Shown: piece by piece, positions 9,722-17,900 of the stretch
How positions within the stretch are numbered: the stretch's first letter is position 1
Layout of the letters: every line of letters starts with the position of its first letter
Origin: Actinoallomurus purpureus
GTDB taxonomy: Bacteria; Actinomycetota; Actinomycetes; Streptosporangiales; Streptosporangiaceae
Assembly (NCBI RefSeq): GCF_024055795.1
Contig: NZ_JAMXMY010000014.1
Location: 62,001 to 126,000, forward strand
Direction: 5' to 3'
Length of the DNA: 64,000 nt
Program-made: the position numbers and the translations under genes
The notes under the pieces: generated by a model
Told to the model about the DNA's origin: nothing
Database searches by the model: none
The model's input: the letters and a program-made list of their open reading frames with translations, nothing else

Positions 9722-9782
9722 TCAACGGCGGCCGCGGGTCAGCAGTGCGACGGCGCGGTCGAAGGCGGAGTCGCGGCCGCCG
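9722..9782 (-). other. Possible 3' coding remnant between galT and SRPBCC gene
   Basis: The reverse strand reads GGRDSAFDRAVALLTRGRR followed by a stop, which looks like a protein C-terminus. No start or upstream part is present. It may be the tail of a lost gene; the evidence is weak. Confidence 0.2.
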
Positions 9783-9845
9783 TTTCGTCACCCCGTGGGG
9801 CCGGAACCGGCGTCACCCTTGAGGACGACGGGCCTCACCCCGGCG

Positions 9846-10325
9846 TCAGCGGCCCTGGAGTTCGACGAGGAGTTCCTCCAGGCGTTCGTCCGAGGTGCGG
9901 ACGCCGCTCTCCATGCCGGAGGCGACCATGCCGTCCCGGTCCTCCACCGACTGGAAGCTCGACACCGACCGCACGAGCGTCCGGCCGCCGGCCTCCTCGA
10001 AGGTGACCGTCTCCAAGGCCACGTGGCCGGGCACGCCCTCGTACTCGAAGGTCTGGACGATGCCGTCCATCGACGGCGTGCCGTGGAAGACGCCGTGGAA
10101 GCCGTGCTCGTTGCCGGCGGGGTCGGTGCTGACGTAGCGCCAGCGGCCGCCGTCGCGCGGCTCGTGGTGGTCGAAGCGCGTCGTCAGCTCGCGGGGGCCG
10201 AGCCAGCGCACGATCAGCTCCGGGTCGGTGTACGCGCGGAACACCAGGTCGCGCGGTGCCTCGAACTCCCGCGTGATGACGACCTGCGGGATGCCGGGCT
10301 CAGCGGTGATCTGCGTCTTGGCCAT
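9846..10325 (-). CDS. SRPBCC / AHSA1-type (activator of Hsp90 ATPase homologue 1-like) protein
   Basis: The 159 residues contain ITREFEAPRDLVFRAYTDPELIVRWLGP near the N-terminus and GGRWRYVSTDPAGNEHGFHGVFHG in the middle, the usual pattern of AHSA1-type START-like domains that bind small hydrophobic ligands. It overlaps the upstream ArsR gene by 26 bases, a very common actinobacterial pair in which the ArsR protein controls itself and its partner. GGAG precedes the ATG. The true ligand is unknown. Confidence 0.9.
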   Translation of the reverse strand: MAKTQITAEPGIPQVVITREFEAPRDLVFRAYTDPELIVRWLGPRELTTRFDHHEPRDGGRWRYVSTDPAGNEHGFHGVFHGTPSMDGIVQTFEYEGVPGHVALETVTFEEAGGRTLVRSVSSFQSVEDRDGMVASGMESGVRTSDERLEELLVELQGR

Positions 10326-10695
10326 CGTCGTCTCCGTTCGTCGTGGTCGCGTCGGCGCGGCCGTCTCGTCCTTCGCCCTGCAGCGCCGCGAGCAGCTCGT
10401 CGAGCCGTTCGTGACTCTCGTCCCAGAACCGCTGGTAGCGGGCCAGCCAGGTGGTCACCTCACGGAGCGGTTCGGCCTCGAGATGGCTGATCCGGGCCGT
10501 CGCGCGACGGGTCCGTGAGATCAGCCCGGCGTTCTCCAGCACCTTCAGGTGCCGGGAGATCGCCGGCTGGGACACGTCGAACGGCGCGGCCAGCTCGGCC
10601 ACGGTCGCGTCCCCCTGGGTCAGCCGCGTCAGGATCGCGCGCCGCGTGGGGTCCGCCAGCGCGGCGAAGACGAGACTGATCCGGTCATCGGCCAC
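10300..10695 (-). CDS. ArsR-family (winged helix) transcriptional regulator
   Basis: The winged-helix core ISLVFAALADPTRRAILTRL is followed by a recognition helix (FDVSQPAISRHLKVLENAGLI) and a C-terminal helix with ATTWLARYQRFWDE. No metal-binding cysteine cluster is seen, so it belongs to the SRPBCC-paired, non-metal subgroup. I place the start at the GTG at 10695 (131 residues), with AAGGTGG seven bases upstream. A longer frame to 10758 exists but would begin with residues unlike the family. An AT-rich stretch around 10715-10735 is the probable promoter/operator. Confidence 0.9.
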   Translation of the reverse strand: MADDRISLVFAALADPTRRAILTRLTQGDATVAELAAPFDVSQPAISRHLKVLENAGLISRTRRATARISHLEAEPLREVTTWLARYQRFWDESHERLDELLAALQGEGRDGRADATTTNGDDDGQDADHR

Positions 10696-10773
10696 TTCAT
10701 AACCACCTTGTTCCAAAACGAGTAGGTTAATAATCAGCCCGTGCGCCGATCCTGTCAAGGGGACCGCTCGGGG

Positions 10774-11700
10774 CTACCGCCGGGTGAGCACGCCCGACGA
10801 GATCGTCTTGCCGTTCTTGTCGTAGTAGGCGAGGGCGAGCCTGCCGTTCTTGCGCAACGTGAGGTGCATGTCGCCGACGTCGCAGCCCGTCGTCCCGTTG
10901 GAGAACACGGTGCGGACCGTCAGCCGGTCGCGTTCGAAGGAGACCGGCACGGCGGTGCCGCCGCACCCGCTCTCGAGGTAGTGGACGTCACCGTTGTGCT
11001 TCCCGGCGTGCAGGGTCACCTGAGCCTTCCAGCCCTTGGCCTCACGGTTCTTGTCGGCGACGTCCTTGACCAGGCCCTTCCACGTGCCCGCGAACGAGGA
11101 CGGGACCGCAGCCGACGGCTGGGGGCCGTGGTCCGTAAGGGCCGAGCGCACGATGTGCAGGATGCCGCCGAACCAGACGAGGCAGAACACGATGCCGATC
11201 AGCCGGCGGAGCAGGCGACGAGGGCGCACGGACGGCGGAACGAACGGTGGCGCCGGTGCGTCCATCCGCGGCGGGCGCGGTACCGGAACGGGCGGCGGGG
11301 GAGGCGGGGGGCCGACGTCGGCGGTGTCCCAGGGGTCCGGGAAAAGGGCCGGGCCGGGGTCGGCGTTCGCCCATGGGTCCTGCGAAGGGGGGGTGCCCGG
11401 CGCGGCATCCGCCCACGGATCGTCGATGAGCTCCTCGGGCTCGGCTTCCGGCTCCGGCGGCGCGGAGCGGAAGGCGTCGTATGCGGCGCGGCGGTGCTGC
11501 AGGGCGTCGCGGGCGGCGTTCAGCAGGCGGATGTTCTCCTCGGCCTCCGCCTTGGCCCGCGGCTCGCGGAACAGGTCCGGATGGTTCGCCTTGGCCAGCG
11601 TGCGGAAGGCGCGCCGGATCTCCTCCCGGGTGGCGTCCTGCCCGACGCCGAGAACGTCGTACGCGTCGTGCCCCGCGAGTTCGGCGAAGTCCGCCGACAT
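10774..11700 (-). CDS. J-domain (DnaJ-like) membrane-anchored protein
   Basis: Residues about 10-75 form a J domain with the HPD motif (ANHPDLF), so it should stimulate an Hsp70 partner. A long acidic and then proline-rich linker with repeated DPWA/DPWD units follows (about 85-150), then a basic segment, one transmembrane helix (LIGIVFCLVWFGGILHIV, about 175) and an extracytoplasmic domain of about 115 residues with two cysteines. The ATG at 11700 shares an A with the upstream TGA (TGATG). The same frame is open to 12876, but the upstream part is a shadow of the neighbouring gene. It is 308 residues. Confidence 0.75.
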   Translation of the reverse strand: MSADFAELAGHDAYDVLGVGQDATREEIRRAFRTLAKANHPDLFREPRAKAEAEENIRLLNAARDALQHRRAAYDAFRSAPPEPEAEPEELIDDPWADAAPGTPPSQDPWANADPGPALFPDPWDTADVGPPPPPPPVPVPRPPRMDAPAPPFVPPSVRPRRLLRRLIGIVFCLVWFGGILHIVRSALTDHGPQPSAAVPSSFAGTWKGLVKDVADKNREAKGWKAQVTLHAGKHNGDVHYLESGCGGTAVPVSFERDRLTVRTVFSNGTTGCDVGDMHLTLRKNGRLALAYYDKNGKTISSGVLTRR

Positions 11701-12446
11701 CACCGACCGATCCGGCGCGCCACCGAGGCCCGGAAGCACGTCAGTGACCAGTGGGCGGTCGCGTCGGAGTGGCCCGCGGGGATCACCTTCGTGCCGGACG
11801 CCACCGTCACGTCGCGCGCCCCGGCCAGGCAGACCATGAACATGGTCAGCTGGTGCTCGAAGCCCTCGTAGGCCCAGTGGCAGCGCAGCACGCCCTGTCC
11901 CGACGTGAAGGGGGTCTGGAGCAGCTCCTGGGCGCGCGGCGGGAGGTTGCCGAGCAGCCCCCGGTCGGCCGGGTCGAGGCCGGTGACCGGCGCGACCGGC
12001 GACCTGGGCCCGGATCCCACGGCGGGTCCGGACGAGGGCGCGTACGGCGGCGGCCGGTGGTCCACGCGTACGTGCCGCAGCGAGCCCGGCTCGAACACGA
12101 ACGCCGAGATCGCGTAGACCGGGCGGTGCTCGGTGTTGATGCGCGGCTCGGCGATGGTCAGGCCCCGGTCGCCGAAGACCACGGCGTACGGCCGGCCGTC
12201 GAGGCTGGAGGCGTCGCGGCGGGCGAACCAGTCGATGACGCCGCCGGCCAGCTCCGTCAGCCGGTCCCGCGTGCGCCCGCCGATCATCTCCCAGCATTCC
12301 TGACGGAGCTTCTCGCCGGAGTCCAGGCCCATCTCCCCGGCCTGGTGCAGGGGGGCCGCGGCGGGCTGCGCACGGTCCAGACCGCCGCCGCGCCGCGTGA
12401 GCGGACGGTCGTCGCCGGTCGGAACGATGGGAAACGACGGATCCAC
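11700..12446 (-). CDS. Conserved hypothetical protein coupled to the J-domain protein
   Basis: The 248-residue soluble protein has no recognised family. A central region reads AVVFGDRGLTIAEPRINTEHRPVYAISAFVFEPG, followed by a Pro/Ser-rich segment and a C-terminal GQGVLRCHWAYEGFEHQLTMFMVCLAGARDVTVA block. AGGAGG lies eight bases ahead of the GTG at 12446. It is translationally coupled to the J-domain gene (TGATG), so the two may work as client or partner. The function is unknown. Confidence 0.65.
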   Translation of the reverse strand: MDPSFPIVPTGDDRPLTRRGGGLDRAQPAAAPLHQAGEMGLDSGEKLRQECWEMIGGRTRDRLTELAGGVIDWFARRDASSLDGRPYAVVFGDRGLTIAEPRINTEHRPVYAISAFVFEPGSLRHVRVDHRPPPYAPSSGPAVGSGPRSPVAPVTGLDPADRGLLGNLPPRAQELLQTPFTSGQGVLRCHWAYEGFEHQLTMFMVCLAGARDVTVASGTKVIPAGHSDATAHWSLTCFRASVARRIGR

Positions 12447-12907
12447 GCGCCGAGCCTCCTGACCAGCTTTTGTCGACCGCTGACCCCATTATGTCGAGAC
12501 CGGCGATCCGTTGTCCCGTCCAAGAAGGGCCATGGGGCACGGAAGACGATCCGGGCGTGCGACGGAGTACGGGCGACCGGGTGGGCGGGATGGTGCGGGA
12601 GGGCGGACCGGGGCGGCCAGACCAGTGGACGTTTTGGGCCACCTGGAGGGGACGCGACGATCGCCGCAGTACTCGGCCGAGGTAGGAACCGGTCGCCCGC
12701 CGCCCGGACCTGACCGTGCATGCAAGGAGCGTGCGCGGTCGATGGCACTTACGGGGCGGGTGAAGGCCGAGTTGGTGCCGAGGTAATCGGGATCGAGGCG
12801 ATCGGCCCTCTGGAGATTCGCGGGTCGGCTTGAGACAATGTGGCGCTGACCGCAGTGGCCCGTCCCGATGGGACAAGCGCTGTCAGCCCAGTGGCGGGGG
12901 TGCGGTA
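12447..12907. other. Intergenic region, no gene recognised
   Basis: This 461-base stretch lies between two divergent genes and should contain both promoters. Open frames exist on both strands but are arginine/proline-rich and have no family resemblance. I see no repeat or RNA structure in it. Confidence 0.4.
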
Positions 12908-13534
12908 ATGGCGGAAAGAGACAGCGACGAAGGCTCCGCACAGCACGGCCTCAGCAGTTCTCGGCAATGGACACCTTTCGGTATCACCACGGCAGTGGCC
13001 ATCCCGCTTCTCGCCATCGTCGTGTCGGTCATCATTGCCGTCACGACCTCAAGTTCCGGTGGCCCCAAACCCACTGCCGCCACCAGTCCGACGGCGACGC
13101 CCGCTACCCCGATCCCACTCCTCGACTCATGCCTGTTCGGCGTATGGATCCAGCAGGACCATCTGCCCGACCGCATCATCCTGACCGACGGCAGCATCGT
13201 CAAACCAGTCACCCGGACCGGCGGCATCTCTCTGCACTTCGGCTCAGACGGCCATGGCTCGACCGAGTTCGGCATGCAGCTCACCGGCACTCACCAGGGC
13301 TCACCCGTCGAGGTGGATCTCGAAGGAACGGATGCCTTCACCTACACCGTCCGGGACGCGACGCTGCAATTCGTCCGAACCACAAACAATGCACAGCAGG
13401 TGCTGTATGTAGGCCACCAAAAAACCTTTGCCAAGCCACTGAATGGGGCCCTGTTCAGCGACCAGATCACCTGCACGCCGGCCCACCTGACCCTGGTAGA
13501 AGCCGACGGCGCTTGGCACTACGACCGGCCTTGA
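12908..13534 (+). CDS. Single-pass membrane protein, hypothetical
   Basis: The predicted protein has a short polar N-terminus, one strong membrane helix (TAVAIPLLAIVVSVIIAV, about residues 28-46), a Ser/Thr/Pro linker and an extracytoplasmic domain of about 140 residues that begins LLDSCLFGVWIQQDH and has two cysteines. The ATG at 12908 (208 residues) is chosen because it starts just ahead of the topology expected. The exported domain resembles lipocalin-like or SCP-type sequences only vaguely. Function unknown. Confidence 0.65.
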   Translation: MAERDSDEGSAQHGLSSSRQWTPFGITTAVAIPLLAIVVSVIIAVTTSSSGGPKPTAATSPTATPATPIPLLDSCLFGVWIQQDHLPDRIILTDGSIVKPVTRTGGISLHFGSDGHGSTEFGMQLTGTHQGSPVEVDLEGTDAFTYTVRDATLQFVRTTNNAQQVLYVGHQKTFAKPLNGALFSDQITCTPAHLTLVEADGAWHYDRP

Positions 13535-13561
13535 TGAACTCATGGTGGTTGCGGGGGGCAC

Positions 13562-13766
13562 TTAAGGCCCGGCATGGCGGCTGGTGAGGAAGTCCTCAAG
13601 GGCGTTGACCGCCTCATGGCCGTATGGGACGGCGGCCCGTCCGGCGGTCTCGGTGGGACGGCTGATGTTGTCGAGCACGCCCGCCGAATCGGGACACCCG
13701 TTGACGTGATCTGGCCAGACGGCGCGCAACGTTCGTAGCCCGGCTTCGGCATCGAGCGGACGCGAG
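13562..13766 (-). pseudogene. Possible 3' gene fragment
   Basis: A reverse-strand frame reads DLSRPLDAEAGLRTLRAVWP and then HVNGCPDSAGVLDNISRPTE up to VNALEDFLTSRHAGP and a stop. It looks like natural protein but has no start codon and runs into the end of the methyltransferase gene. It is probably the remaining tail of a deleted gene. Confidence 0.3.
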
Positions 13767-13769
13767 AGG

Positions 13770-14582
13770 TCAGCGCTTGCGTCCGGCGGCGCCGAGCATC
13801 CAGACGGCTTCGGCGTCGCGTGCGGCGCCGGGGTCGTCGGGCCGCCACCTCGGCAGGTTCACCAGGCCGGGGTCGACCACCTCGTAGCCGTCGAAGAACG
13901 CCTCGATCTGCTTGGGGGAGCGCAGGACGGCCGGGGAGGTGGCGCGTTTCTTGTAGACGTCGGCGGCGGATTCCGCGCCGTCGGCGCCCCGCTCAGGCGG
14001 GGTGATGTGGGACAGCGCCAGGTGGCTGCCCGGCGCGCACACGTCCCGGAACGCCGCGACGAGGCCGTACGGGTCCTCCGCGTCGGTGATGAAGTGCAGC
14101 ACCGACATGAACAGCACGGCCACCGGCTCGTCGAACCGGATCAGCCGGCGCGTGTCCGGGTGGTCGAGGATCGGGCCCGGGTCGCGCATGTCCGCCTCGA
14201 CCACGGCCGTGGTGCCGTCGTCGGGCAGCAGCGCCTTCGCGTGGGCGCGGACGATCGGGTCGTTGTCGACGTACACGACGCGGGAGCCGGGCGCGACGGC
14301 CTGCGCGACCTCGTGCACGTTGCCCTGGGTCGGCAGCCCGGTCCCGACGTCGACGAACTGCCGGATGCCCGCCTCGGCCGCGAGGAAGCGCACGGTCCGG
14401 CCGAGGAACGCGCGGTTCTCCCGCGCGAGCACACGCACCTCGGGGGCGGAGGCCAGGACCTGCTCGGCCGCGTCCCGGTCGACGGCGAAATTGTCCTTGC
14501 CACCGAGGTAATAGTCGTACATCCGGGCAGGGGTCGGCCGGTCCGTACGCAGGTCGTGAACCGGGATCTCCTCGTCGTCCAT
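13770..14582 (-). CDS. SAM-dependent methyltransferase, DUF574/Methyltransf_19 family
   Basis: The 270-residue protein shows the actinobacterial hallmark PTPARMYDYYLGGKDNFAVD near residue 15, then the SAM-binding FVDVGTGLPTQGNVHEVAQ and VVYVDNDPIVRAHAKALL, and LFMSVLHFITD. Its substrate is not known; these proteins are numerous in actinomycetes. The ATG at 14582 starts the conserved MDDEEIPVHDL; upstream in-frame starts would add an unrelated arginine-rich stretch. Confidence 0.92.
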   Translation of the reverse strand: MDDEEIPVHDLRTDRPTPARMYDYYLGGKDNFAVDRDAAEQVLASAPEVRVLARENRAFLGRTVRFLAAEAGIRQFVDVGTGLPTQGNVHEVAQAVAPGSRVVYVDNDPIVRAHAKALLPDDGTTAVVEADMRDPGPILDHPDTRRLIRFDEPVAVLFMSVLHFITDAEDPYGLVAAFRDVCAPGSHLALSHITPPERGADGAESAADVYKKRATSPAVLRSPKQIEAFFDGYEVVDPGLVNLPRWRPDDPGAARDAEAVWMLGAAGRKR

Positions 14583-14800
14583 CAGGGTTCCCCATTCCGT
14601 ACGCGTTCGATCGCGGGCCATCTCCGACGATCGGGGCAACGAATCCGAAGATCGTTCTGTTCCCGGGGCCGGCGACGGTCGCACGCCTCATTCCACGCCG
14701 TCTACGGAGACAGGAATATTCTCGCCTCAGTAGACGGCGCGGAACACGACTGCTGGAACGGGCGCGGCGCACTCGCGGCACCGCGCCCGTCGACGTGCGA

Positions 14801-14823
14801 GCGGCCGGCCCTCGGCCGGCCGC
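14801..14823 (-). terminator. GC hairpin downstream of the secreted lipase gene
   Basis: GCGGCCGGCC pairs perfectly with GGCCGGCCGC around a CTC loop, 17 bases after the lipase stop. No strong U tract follows on the reverse strand, as is usual in actinomycetes. Confidence 0.55.
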
Positions 14824-14840
14824 GTCGTTTCGGCCGCTCG

Positions 14841-16088
14841 TCAGCGGGCGGCGAAGCGGGTCTTGACCCAGGCGAGGATGTCGGGCATCGCGCCGTCGTC
14901 GATGCCGGTCGCGCCTCCGTACGTGTCGTGCTCCAGGCCGTCGTAGACCCGGTAGGTGACCTGGGACCCCGTGCCGCGGAGCTCGGCGGCGACCTTGGCG
15001 TTGACCGATGCGGGGGTGACGGTGTCCGCGCCGCCCTGCAGGAACAGCACCGGGCCGGCGACTCGCCGGTGGCCGAGGCTGTTGTCGCGCAGGTACCGGG
15101 TGAAGCGCGGGTCGCCGGAGTAGCCCGGCCGGACCAGCGCCGGCCCGGTCAGGTCCGCGTACACCGCGGTGGTCACGCCCAGGCAGCCGTTCCGGGCGGA
15201 GTCCACGCGGGCGAGGGCGGCCGGGGTCAGCAGTCGCCCGACGTCGATCTTCGGGTCGCTGTAGGCGGCGCCCTGGGCGAGCAGCGGAGCGAAGCCGCCG
15301 TACGGGACGGTCGTGGCGACGTGGGCGGCCAGCGTGGGCAGATCGGCGGCGGGCGAGGTGACGACCGCCCCCCGGTAGCCACGCTCCGGGCGCTTCAGCT
15401 GGCGTTCGGCGAAGCCCAGTGCCGCGCCGCCGCCCTGGGAGTGCCCCCACAGCACCCAGCCGCGCGCCAGGCCGGGCACGGCCTGGCGCGCGGACCGCAC
15501 CGCCCCGGCGATGTCCTCGGCCTCGGCGGTCTTGTTCACCAGTTCCGGACGACCGGTCGTTCCCAGGCCCGCGTAGTCCGGGGCGACGACGACGTACCCC
15601 TGCTCCAGGAAGCGGACCATCTGGTCGCCGTGGTAGAGGTCGCGCATCAGTGACGGCGCGCAGTCGACCCCGATGCCGCTGGCCCCGTGGGCGTCGACCA
15701 CGACGGGCCGGCCGCCCACCGGGCGCGGGCGGTCCTGCGGCACCAGCACGACGCCGGAGACCGCCACGTCACGGCCCCGGGAGGTACGGGAGTGGTACAG
15801 CACCCGGACGGCCTTGACCGGTTTGTTCTCCACCACGTGGTCGGAGGTGGTCTCCGCGCGGATCAGGGTTCCGCTCGGCGCCCATGGCAGTGGGCTGGGC
15901 GCGTCGTAGAAGGCGGTGCGCGTCAGAGCGTTCTGCCGCTGGGCCGCCCAGGCCCAGTCGATCTGGCAGGCCTGATCACAGCCGTCGGCATGCCCGCTCG
16001 TGGCGGGCACGGTTGCCAGGACGGCACCGGCCACGGCGGCCGCGGACAGCAGACGGGCTCGGGGGAAGGCATGACGAACAGACCTCAC
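14841..16088 (-). CDS. Secreted lipase/triacylglycerol hydrolase-like protein (secretory lipase family)
   Basis: A signal peptide (RARLLSAAAVAGAVLATVPATSGHA) is followed by a mature alpha/beta hydrolase of about 385 residues with nucleophile elbow GHSQGGG (about residue 205), an acid/histidine end region (LQGGADTVTPA, LEHDTY) and four cysteines. The pattern is that of bacterial members of the secretory lipase (LIP) family, which act on esters outside the cell. The GTG at 16088 overlaps the TGA of the upstream hydrolase by four bases, so I use it as the start (415 residues). Confidence 0.82.
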   Translation of the reverse strand: MRSVRHAFPRARLLSAAAVAGAVLATVPATSGHADGCDQACQIDWAWAAQRQNALTRTAFYDAPSPLPWAPSGTLIRAETTSDHVVENKPVKAVRVLYHSRTSRGRDVAVSGVVLVPQDRPRPVGGRPVVVDAHGASGIGVDCAPSLMRDLYHGDQMVRFLEQGYVVVAPDYAGLGTTGRPELVNKTAEAEDIAGAVRSARQAVPGLARGWVLWGHSQGGGAALGFAERQLKRPERGYRGAVVTSPAADLPTLAAHVATTVPYGGFAPLLAQGAAYSDPKIDVGRLLTPAALARVDSARNGCLGVTTAVYADLTGPALVRPGYSGDPRFTRYLRDNSLGHRRVAGPVLFLQGGADTVTPASVNAKVAAELRGTGSQVTYRVYDGLEHDTYGGATGIDDGAMPDILAWVKTRFAAR

Positions 16089-16978
16089 CGGACGCTCCCG
16101 TCGAAGAAGGACACGGCCCGGTCGATGGCCGGCAGTACGTAGCGGTCGTCGTCGTACAGGTCGATGTGGTTGCTCGTGTCGAGCAGCAACAGTTCCCTGG
16201 GCTCGGGCGCCGCCGCGAAGGCGGCCTCCGCGTCGGCTACGGGAATGGCCTGGTCGCCGCGGCCGTGCACGATCAACAGGGGAGCGTCGACCAGCGGCAG
16301 GAAGGAGTCGACGTCCAGGGTCAGCTCCTGCAGCACCGACAGCGCGGTGCAGCGGTTCTCCCATCCGGGCCGGGCGCCGCGCTCCGTCCCGTAGTACTCG
16401 AAGGGTTCCGGCCCGGGGTTGCCCGCGGGCATGCCTTCGGGGTTGACAGCGGGCCAGTACTCGATCTCGCCGGTGTCGGACTGCCGCTGCGCTATCTGCG
16501 CGAACTGGGCCATCAGCGCCGCGAAGTTCTCCGCGCCGAAGCGGTCATGGATCAGCTTGGGGTTGTTGTAGGCGGCCGCGATCAGTGCCACGGCCTTGAC
16601 CCGGGGGTCGAACGCGGCCAGCTGCACCGAGTAGATCCCGCCCAGGCACACCCCGCACAGCGCGATCTTCTCGGCGTCGACCTCCGGCCGGGAGGCCAGG
16701 AAGCCGACCGCGTTGCGCAGGTCCGACACCTTCGCGGTGGCGTCCTCGTGCCGGCGCGGTTCACCCTCGCTGTCGCCCCAGTTGCGGTGGTCGAAGGCCA
16801 GGGCCGCATATCCGCGCCGCGCGAACCGCTCCGCGTAATAGCCGGTCACCTGCTCCTTCACCCCGGAGAACGGGCCGGTCAGCACCACACCGCCGCGCCC
16901 GGTCCCGGGCTCGGGCAGGTGGAGGTCACCGACCAGCCGGTACCCGTCGCTGCTGAACTCGACCTTCTCGACCGCCAT
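16085..16978 (-). CDS. Alpha/beta hydrolase with cysteine nucleophile (dienelactone hydrolase-like / YcjY-like)
   Basis: The 297-residue cytoplasmic hydrolase has FDHRNWGDSEGEPRR, a nucleophile elbow GVCLGG in which cysteine takes the usual serine place (about residue 115), VHGRGDQAIP (acid) and DTSNHIDLYDD (His). Such Cys-type hydrolases are related to dienelactone hydrolase and act on esters or lactones. AAGGGGA lies seven bases ahead of the ATG at 16978; an upstream ATG at 16999 is less well placed. It is coupled to the secreted lipase, so the two may process the same ester in turn. Confidence 0.82.
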   Translation of the reverse strand: MAVEKVEFSSDGYRLVGDLHLPEPGTGRGGVVLTGPFSGVKEQVTGYYAERFARRGYAALAFDHRNWGDSEGEPRRHEDATAKVSDLRNAVGFLASRPEVDAEKIALCGVCLGGIYSVQLAAFDPRVKAVALIAAAYNNPKLIHDRFGAENFAALMAQFAQIAQRQSDTGEIEYWPAVNPEGMPAGNPGPEPFEYYGTERGARPGWENRCTALSVLQELTLDVDSFLPLVDAPLLIVHGRGDQAIPVADAEAAFAAAPEPRELLLLDTSNHIDLYDDDRYVLPAIDRAVSFFDGSVR

Positions 16979-17146
16979 CACGAATCCCCTTACGCTCATG
17001 CCTGCTCAAACGGTGCTGCCAGGCACCGCGCGGAGAAGATTCGCAGATCCGGCAGGTGGCTCGATAGCGCGTGCGTCATCTGCTGCGATGTGACTTTTTC
17101 ATAGGGATCCCGGACGGGCGGTCCGGTGGCCACCGTGCCGCCGGCC

Positions 17147-17752
17147 TCAGATCCAGCCCGCGTCGGCGGCGATCCTGATGGCGTCGACGCGGTTCCTGGC
17201 GTCCAGTTTCACCGCGGCCGACGTGAGGTAGTTGCGGATGGTCCCCGGGGTGAGGAAGAGCCGTTCGGCGATCTCCGCGGGGGAGGCGCCCGTGGCCGAC
17301 ATGCGCAGCACCATCGTCTCCCGCTGCGACAGGGGGCTCGCCGGCGCTTCCAGGGCCGCGGCCGTGAGCGCCGGGTCCAGCACCCGGCCGCCTGAGGCGA
17401 CGGTCCGGATCGCGCCGGCCAGCTCGGCGGGCCGTACGTCCTTGGGCAGGAACCCCGCGACCTGGGCGGCGAGTGCCCGGCGGAGCTGGCCCGGCCGGTT
17501 CAGACCGGTCAGGATCAGCACCCGGCACTCGGGCAGGCGTTCGCGGAGCCGTTCGGCGGCGGCCAGGCCGTCCACCTCGGGCAGGTCGATGTCGAGCACG
17601 GCCACGTCAGGCCGGACCTCCAGCGCGGTCGGCACGATGAGCGCGCCCGAGGCGAGCTCGGCGACCACCTGGAGGTCGTCCTCCAGGGACAGCAGTTCCA
17701 CCAGCGCCGAACGCAGCAGTGCCACGTCCTCGGCGAGCAGAATCTTGATCAC
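17147..17752 (-). CDS. NarL/LuxR-family response regulator
   Basis: The receiver domain (IKILLAEDVALLRSALVELL, phosphorylatable Asp in VAVLDIDLPEVDG, Lys in GFLPKDV) is followed by a LuxR helix-turn-helix (LSQRETMVLRMSATGASPAEIAERLFLTPGTIRNYLTSAAVKL). The GTG at 17752 gives 201 residues; a longer frame to 17869 adds an unrelated leader. It is divergent from a histidine kinase gene 148 bases away, and the pair makes a two-component system. Confidence 0.9.
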   Translation of the reverse strand: MIKILLAEDVALLRSALVELLSLEDDLQVVAELASGALIVPTALEVRPDVAVLDIDLPEVDGLAAAERLRERLPECRVLILTGLNRPGQLRRALAAQVAGFLPKDVRPAELAGAIRTVASGGRVLDPALTAAALEAPASPLSQRETMVLRMSATGASPAEIAERLFLTPGTIRNYLTSAAVKLDARNRVDAIRIAADAGWI

Positions 17753-17850
17753 GGCGAACAGTACCTCAGCGGCAAGGGATTCGACGGTCGGCGTCCGGGG
17801 TGGAGGGGTGGCGAGGAAGAGCATGTGGTCCGGGGAGATCGGCGCCACTA

Positions 17851-17880
17851 ATGTCCATTTAACCGACATTCTGTGATGTC
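17851..17880. promoter_or_regulatory. Inverted repeats between response regulator and kinase genes
   Basis: ATGTC (17851), GACAT (17865) and ATGTC (17876) alternate in orientation with spacers of 9 and 6 bases, inside an AT-rich patch of the divergent promoter region. They may be the binding site of the neighbouring LuxR-type regulator. Confidence 0.35.
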
Positions 17881-17900
17881 AGGGGCCAGGGGAGACGCGG

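Noticed and set aside
11701-12876. Upstream extension of the J-domain protein frame
   Set aside because: The frame stays open but covers the hypothetical gene 11700-12446 in another frame; the J domain starts at 11700.
14007-15653. Forward 548-codon frame across methyltransferase and lipase
   Set aside because: Spans two clear reverse genes and the intergenic hairpin; antisense artefact.
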